A stretch of 7,622 bases of DNA from Pseudomonadota bacterium (lineage in GTDB: Bacteria > Pseudomonadota > Alphaproteobacteria > Rhizobiales > Beijerinckiaceae): positions 1-7,622 of the forward strand of contig JAEWKH010000013.1 in NCBI GenBank assembly GCA_023386155.1, in the 5' to 3' direction. A model generated the notes under the pieces. The model did not search any database. It was given only the letters and a program-made list of their open reading frames with translations, and was not told the origin of the DNA. Made by a program: the position numbers and the translations under genes. Below are positions 7,481 to 7,622 of the stretch, piece by piece. The number at the start of each line of letters is the position of its first letter. Within the stretch, counting starts at the first letter, position 1.

Positions 7481-7622
7481 GTGAACGACCTATCCCCGAC
7501 CAACGCGCCGCAGGCGTCCCCGGGCTCCGCGCTCCCGCCGGAAGAGCTCGACCGCATGACGGACGACATCATCGCGGCGCTCAAGACCGTCTACGATCCG
7601 GAAATCCCGGCCGACATCTACG
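7481..7622 (+). CDS. sufT: SufT-type (DUF59/MIP18 family) Fe-S assembly protein, 3' partial
   Basis: Only the first 47 codons are in the window. After a low-complexity, Pro/Ser/Ala-rich N-terminus of about 20 residues comes ELDRMTDDIIAALKTVYDPE and then IPADIY, the opening of the DUF59 (MIP18) domain as found in the SUF-associated proteins encoded at this spot in alphaproteobacterial suf operons. SufT proteins are thought to help mature or deliver clusters to client proteins. The GTG start at 7481 is supported by GAGG (7469-7472), which overlaps the sufS stop codon, 8 bases upstream. That spacing makes cotranslation with sufS likely. The motif with the family cysteine lies beyond the window edge and cannot be checked, so the symbol is inferred from the N-terminal domain match and position. 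Confidence 0.85.
   Translation, partial: MNDLSPTNAPQASPGSALPPEELDRMTDDIIAALKTVYDPEIPADIY

Noticed and set aside
5983..7584. 533-codon minus-strand open frame opposite sufS and the sufT start
   Set aside because: It runs through the end of sufD, the palindromic spacer, all of sufS and the sufS-sufT junction, which no real gene would do here, and it shows no motif.

Overview
This window looks like chromosomal DNA from a high-GC alphaproteobacterium, most likely a Hyphomicrobiales (Rhizobiales) member of the Methylobacteriaceae/Microvirga/Bradyrhizobium-like group. The basis is the strong G/C preference at third codon positions, the operon order (class I cysteine desulfurase, sufB, sufC, sufD, sufS, sufT-like), an Irr-type iron-control palindrome upstream, and intergenic palindromes of a style common in these genomes. 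The genus-level guess is inference.

Layout. Positions 1-186 hold the last 61 codons of a secreted RTX/hemolysin-type calcium-binding protein on the + strand. A hairpin at 236-260 with a T-tract on the minus strand sits between it and a convergent alpha/beta hydrolase gene (285-941, minus strand). The divergent region 942-1174 contains a plausible sigma70-type promoter (997-1024) and a perfect 15-bp Irr/ICE-type palindrome (1032-1046) placed at the expected transcription start of the suf operon. From there to the right edge everything is on the + strand and forms one operon: iscS/nifS-like cysteine desulfurase (1175-2347), sufB (2415-3887), sufC (4015-4767), sufD (4769-6082), sufS (6235-7470) and the first 47 codons of a sufT/DUF59-type gene (7481 onward, cut by the window edge).

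How the genes work together. The two PLP-dependent desulfurases can take sulfur from cysteine as a persulfide. SufB, SufC and SufD form the SufBC2D scaffold, where SufC ATPase activity drives the conformational change that exposes the cluster-assembly site at the SufB/SufD interface. The SufT-like protein probably helps mature or deliver clusters. The key residues I could check are all present, so the machinery appears intact.

What stands out. The operon is a known, conserved system, and I do not see a previously undescribed one. The parts that deserve a second look are non-coding: the Irr-type box over the presumed start site, two different palindromic intergenic elements inside the operon (sufB-sufC and sufD-sufS), an 18-bp perfect palindrome inside the first codons of sufB, and the ambiguous start of the first desulfurase.
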